From Kiloniellaceae bacterium (lineage in GTDB: Bacteria; Pseudomonadota; Alphaproteobacteria; Kiloniellales; J153), in NCBI GenBank assembly GCA_021776095.1, contig JAJFGO010000059.1, positions 46,325 through 110,324 on the forward strand: DNA of 64,000 nucleotides. The letters run 5' to 3'. Within the stretch, counting starts at the first letter, position 1. Every line of letters starts with the position of its first letter. Position numbers and translations under genes: made by a program. This document shows positions 62,304-64,000 of this stretch, one piece after another. The notes beneath the pieces are model-generated. The model worked only from the letters and a program-made list of their open reading frames with translations, made no database searches and was not told the DNA's origin.

Positions 62304-63182
62304 TTAGCGCCCTGCGCGACTTTTCCCGCCGGCCAGTTGCAGGATCATCGGGGTCAGGATCAGCTGCATGGCGATATCGAGCTTGCCGCCGGGGATCACG
62401 ATCGAGTTGGCCCGCGACATGAAGCTGTCGTGGATCATCGTCACCAAGTAGGGGAAATCGATGCCGCGAGGATTTTTGAAACGAATGACGACCAGGGACT
62501 CATCGGCCGTCGGAATCCACCGGGCAATGAATGGGTTCGAAGTGTCGACCGTCGGCACGCGCTGGAAGTTGATATCGGTCTCCGAGAACTGCGGACAGAT
62601 ATAGTTCACGTAGTCCGGCATGCGGCGCAGCATGGTGTCCGTGACGGCTCCCGTGGAATAGCCGCGCGCGCTCGTGTCACGGTGGATTTTCTGGATCCAT
62701 TCCAGGTTGACCACCGGCACGACGCCGATCTTGAGGTCGGCGTGTTGGGCCACGTTGACGGCATCGGTGACGACCGCCCCGTGCAGACCTTCATAGAAAA
62801 GAAGATCAGTATGCGCGGGCAACTCCGCCCAATCGGAAAAGGTGCCGGGGGGCGTTCCATAAATCTCCGCCTCACCGTCGTCATGAACGTAGTGGCGCGC
62901 CCGTCCTGTGCCTGTTTCACCGTATTGCTTGAAAACCGCCTCCAGGTCTTCCAGCAGATTGGCCTCAGGCCCGAAGTGGCTGAAGTGATTGTTCTCCTTC
63001 TTGGACTCCTCGGCCATCACCCGCTTCATGTCGGCACGGTCATAGCGGTGGAAGGCATCGCCCTCGATGGAGGCGGCGGTGACGCCTTCGCGATGGAAAA
63101 TATGCTCGAACGTGAGCTTCACCGACGACGTGCCCGCGCCCGAGGACCCGGTGACGGAAATGATGGGATGTCTGGTGGACAT
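62304..63182 (-). CDS. cbbP: Phosphoribulokinase
   Basis: Bacterial (class I) phosphoribulokinase of 292 residues (EC 2.7.1.19), which makes ribulose 1,5-bisphosphate for RuBisCO. P-loop GSSGAGTSS at residues 12-20; other landmarks are [40 protein letters not shown] and [20 protein letters not shown]. It sits 16 bases after cbbF and before cbbA, the usual order, and has the usual length. Confidence 0.96.
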   Translation of the reverse strand: MSTRHPIISVTGSSGAGTSSVKLTFEHIFHREGVTAASIEGDAFHRYDRADMKRVMAEESKKENNHFSHFGPEANLLEDLEAVFKQYGETGTGRARHYVHDDGEAEIYGTPPGTFSDWAELPAHTDLLFYEGLHGAVVTDAVNVAQHADLKIGVVPVVNLEWIQKIHRDTSARGYSTGAVTDTMLRRMPDYVNYICPQFSETDINFQRVPTVDTSNPFIARWIPTADESLVVIRFKNPRGIDFPYLVTMIHDSFMSRANSIVIPGGKLDIAMQLILTPMILQLAGGKSRAGR

Positions 63183-63198
63183 GAACAGGTAACTCCCT

Positions 63199-64000
63199 CT
63201 AGGACCGGAAAAGGCCGCGGTTGGCGAACAGCGGCGAAGTCCCGCCGGCGAAGTCGAGATCGGTATAATAGCGATCGACCCGGTCGACCTCTTCCTTCGA
63301 ACCGAAGATCAGCGGCACGCGCTGGTGGATTCTGGATGGTTCGATGTCGAGAATATGCCCGGACCCGGTGGAGGCTCCGCCGCCGGCCTGTTCGACCAGC
63401 CAGGCGATGGGGTTGGCCTCGTAGATCAGCCGCAGCCGGCCGCGGGCGTAGCCTTGGCGCCGGTCGCCCGGATAGAGGAAGATGCCGCCGCGCGAGAAGA
63501 TCCGGTGGCACTCCGCCACCAGCGACGCCACCCAGCGCATGTTGAAGCTCTCGCCCCTTGGACCAGCTTCGCCATCCAGGCAATCATCGATATAGGCCCG
63601 GACGTGGGCATCCCAGTCGCGAAAATTCGAGACGTTGATGGCGAATTCGCGGGTCTTTCGAGGAATGGCGACGTCGCCCCGGGTCAGCATGAATGCCCCG
63701 TTGCCCGGATCGCGTGTGAAGATGTGGGTTCCGGCACCGACGCTCAGCACCAACGCCGTCTGCGGGCCGTAAATGATATAGCCCGCAGCCAGTTGCGCAC
63801 GGCCGGGCTGCAAGACCTGCGCCGCCGCCGAACCGTTCGCTTCCGTGCGCGTCGGCAAAAGGGAGAAGATGGTGCCGACCGCGACGTTAGTGTCGATGTT
63901 CGATGATCCGTCGAGGGGATCGAAGGCGACGACGAGCGGCGCCCCGCCCCGGTTGGCGATAGGATCGTCCCGTTCCTCGGACGCGATGAAGGCGACGGGG
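63199..64000 (-). CDS. cbbF: Fructose-1,6-bisphosphatase class I (partial, runs off the window)
   Basis: The coding frame stays open to the right edge, so the 5' part is missing; about 267 codons are visible. Upstream of the first in-window Met the frame reads ASEE, then VAFDPLDGSSNIDTNVAVG, the metal- and phosphate-binding core of class I FBPase (EC 3.1.3.11). Downstream are SFNMRWVASLVAECHRIFSR, GGIFLYPGD and ANPIAWLVEQAGG. In Calvin clusters this enzyme also covers sedoheptulose bisphosphate in some bacteria. It is the most upstream gene of the cluster seen here; a cbbR regulator would be expected beyond. Confidence 0.93.
   Translation of the reverse strand, partial: PVAFIASEERDDPIANRGGAPLVVAFDPLDGSSNIDTNVAVGTIFSLLPTRTEANGSAAAQVLQPGRAQLAAGYIIYGPQTALVLSVGAGTHIFTRDPGNGAFMLTRGDVAIPRKTREFAINVSNFRDWDAHVRAYIDDCLDGEAGPRGESFNMRWVASLVAECHRIFSRGGIFLYPGDRRQGYARGRLRLIYEANPIAWLVEQAGGGASTGSGHILDIEPSRIHQRVPLIFGSKEEVDRVDRYYTDLDFAGGTSPLFANRGLFRS

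Noticed and set aside
62169..63545. 458-codon + strand frame across cbbA, cbbP and cbbF
   Set aside because: Spans three recognisable minus-strand genes and has no coherent protein character.
1..64000. tRNA, rRNA, CRISPR arrays, insertion sequences, phage or toxin-antitoxin genes
   Set aside because: I scanned the intergenic stretches and found no cloverleaf-like region, spaced direct repeats, transposase or integrase motifs.

Overview
The window looks like chromosomal DNA of an alphaproteobacterium, probably of the Rhodospirillales or a relative. The evidence is high GC content, dense operons with ATGA/GTGA overlaps, many Tat-exported binding proteins, a form II RuBisCO in a small Calvin cluster, a TakP-type TRAP transporter, and an SSS symporter paired with a DUF4212 subunit. 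This is inference from gene content; no rRNA or marker gene is present. I found no tRNA, rRNA, CRISPR array, insertion sequence or prophage.

Layout. 0-9.5 kb (+): a UrtBCDE-type ABC importer (its binding protein would lie upstream of the window), aliphatic amidase AmiE, a MoxR-type AAA ATPase with a VWA partner (NorQ/NorD or CbbQ/CbbO type), an aquaporin and a DMT exporter. 9.7-21.5 kb (+): an amidase of the nitrile-hydratase-associated type, an AllA-like ureidoglycolate lyase, a PotDBCA-type importer, an HP0310-like deacetylase, a small CxxC protein, a CobW GTPase, a dihydropyrimidinase/hydantoinase and an asparaginase. 21.6-29.4 kb: a GatA-like amidase and two Opp/Dpp ATPases (-) divergent from their binding protein and two permeases (+). 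29.5-39.7 kb: a HyuA-like protein and a DUF917 protein (-) divergent from an AroM-LuxR fusion, a free-standing AroM protein and a second complete Opp/Dpp operon (+). 40-46.3 kb: a CocE-type hydrolase, an orphan family-5 binding protein, an acyl-CoA dehydrogenase and a cytochrome P450. 46.4-58.9 kb: an exonuclease-CBS-nucleotidyltransferase fusion, a YggT-like protein, the SSS/DUF4212 symporter, an unknown gene, a TRAP transporter with enlarged membrane subunits, a voltage-gated-type K+ channel and BioY. 58.9-64 kb (-): a Calvin cluster in the order cbbF (cut by the window end), cbbP, cbbA, cbbM, rpe, with no cbbT.

Taken together, the first 40 kb is a scavenging region for organic nitrogen. 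Several importers feed hydrolases for aliphatic amides, cyclic amides or hydantoins, ureides and possibly peptides. The last 18 kb covers carbon: keto-acid or monocarboxylate uptake, and CO2 fixation through form II RuBisCO. The items most worth following are the AroM-LuxR fusion regulator with a palindrome at its divergent promoter, the amidase operon carrying a MoxR/VWA pair and a water/solute channel, and the MCGLCG small protein/CobW/hydantoinase module.
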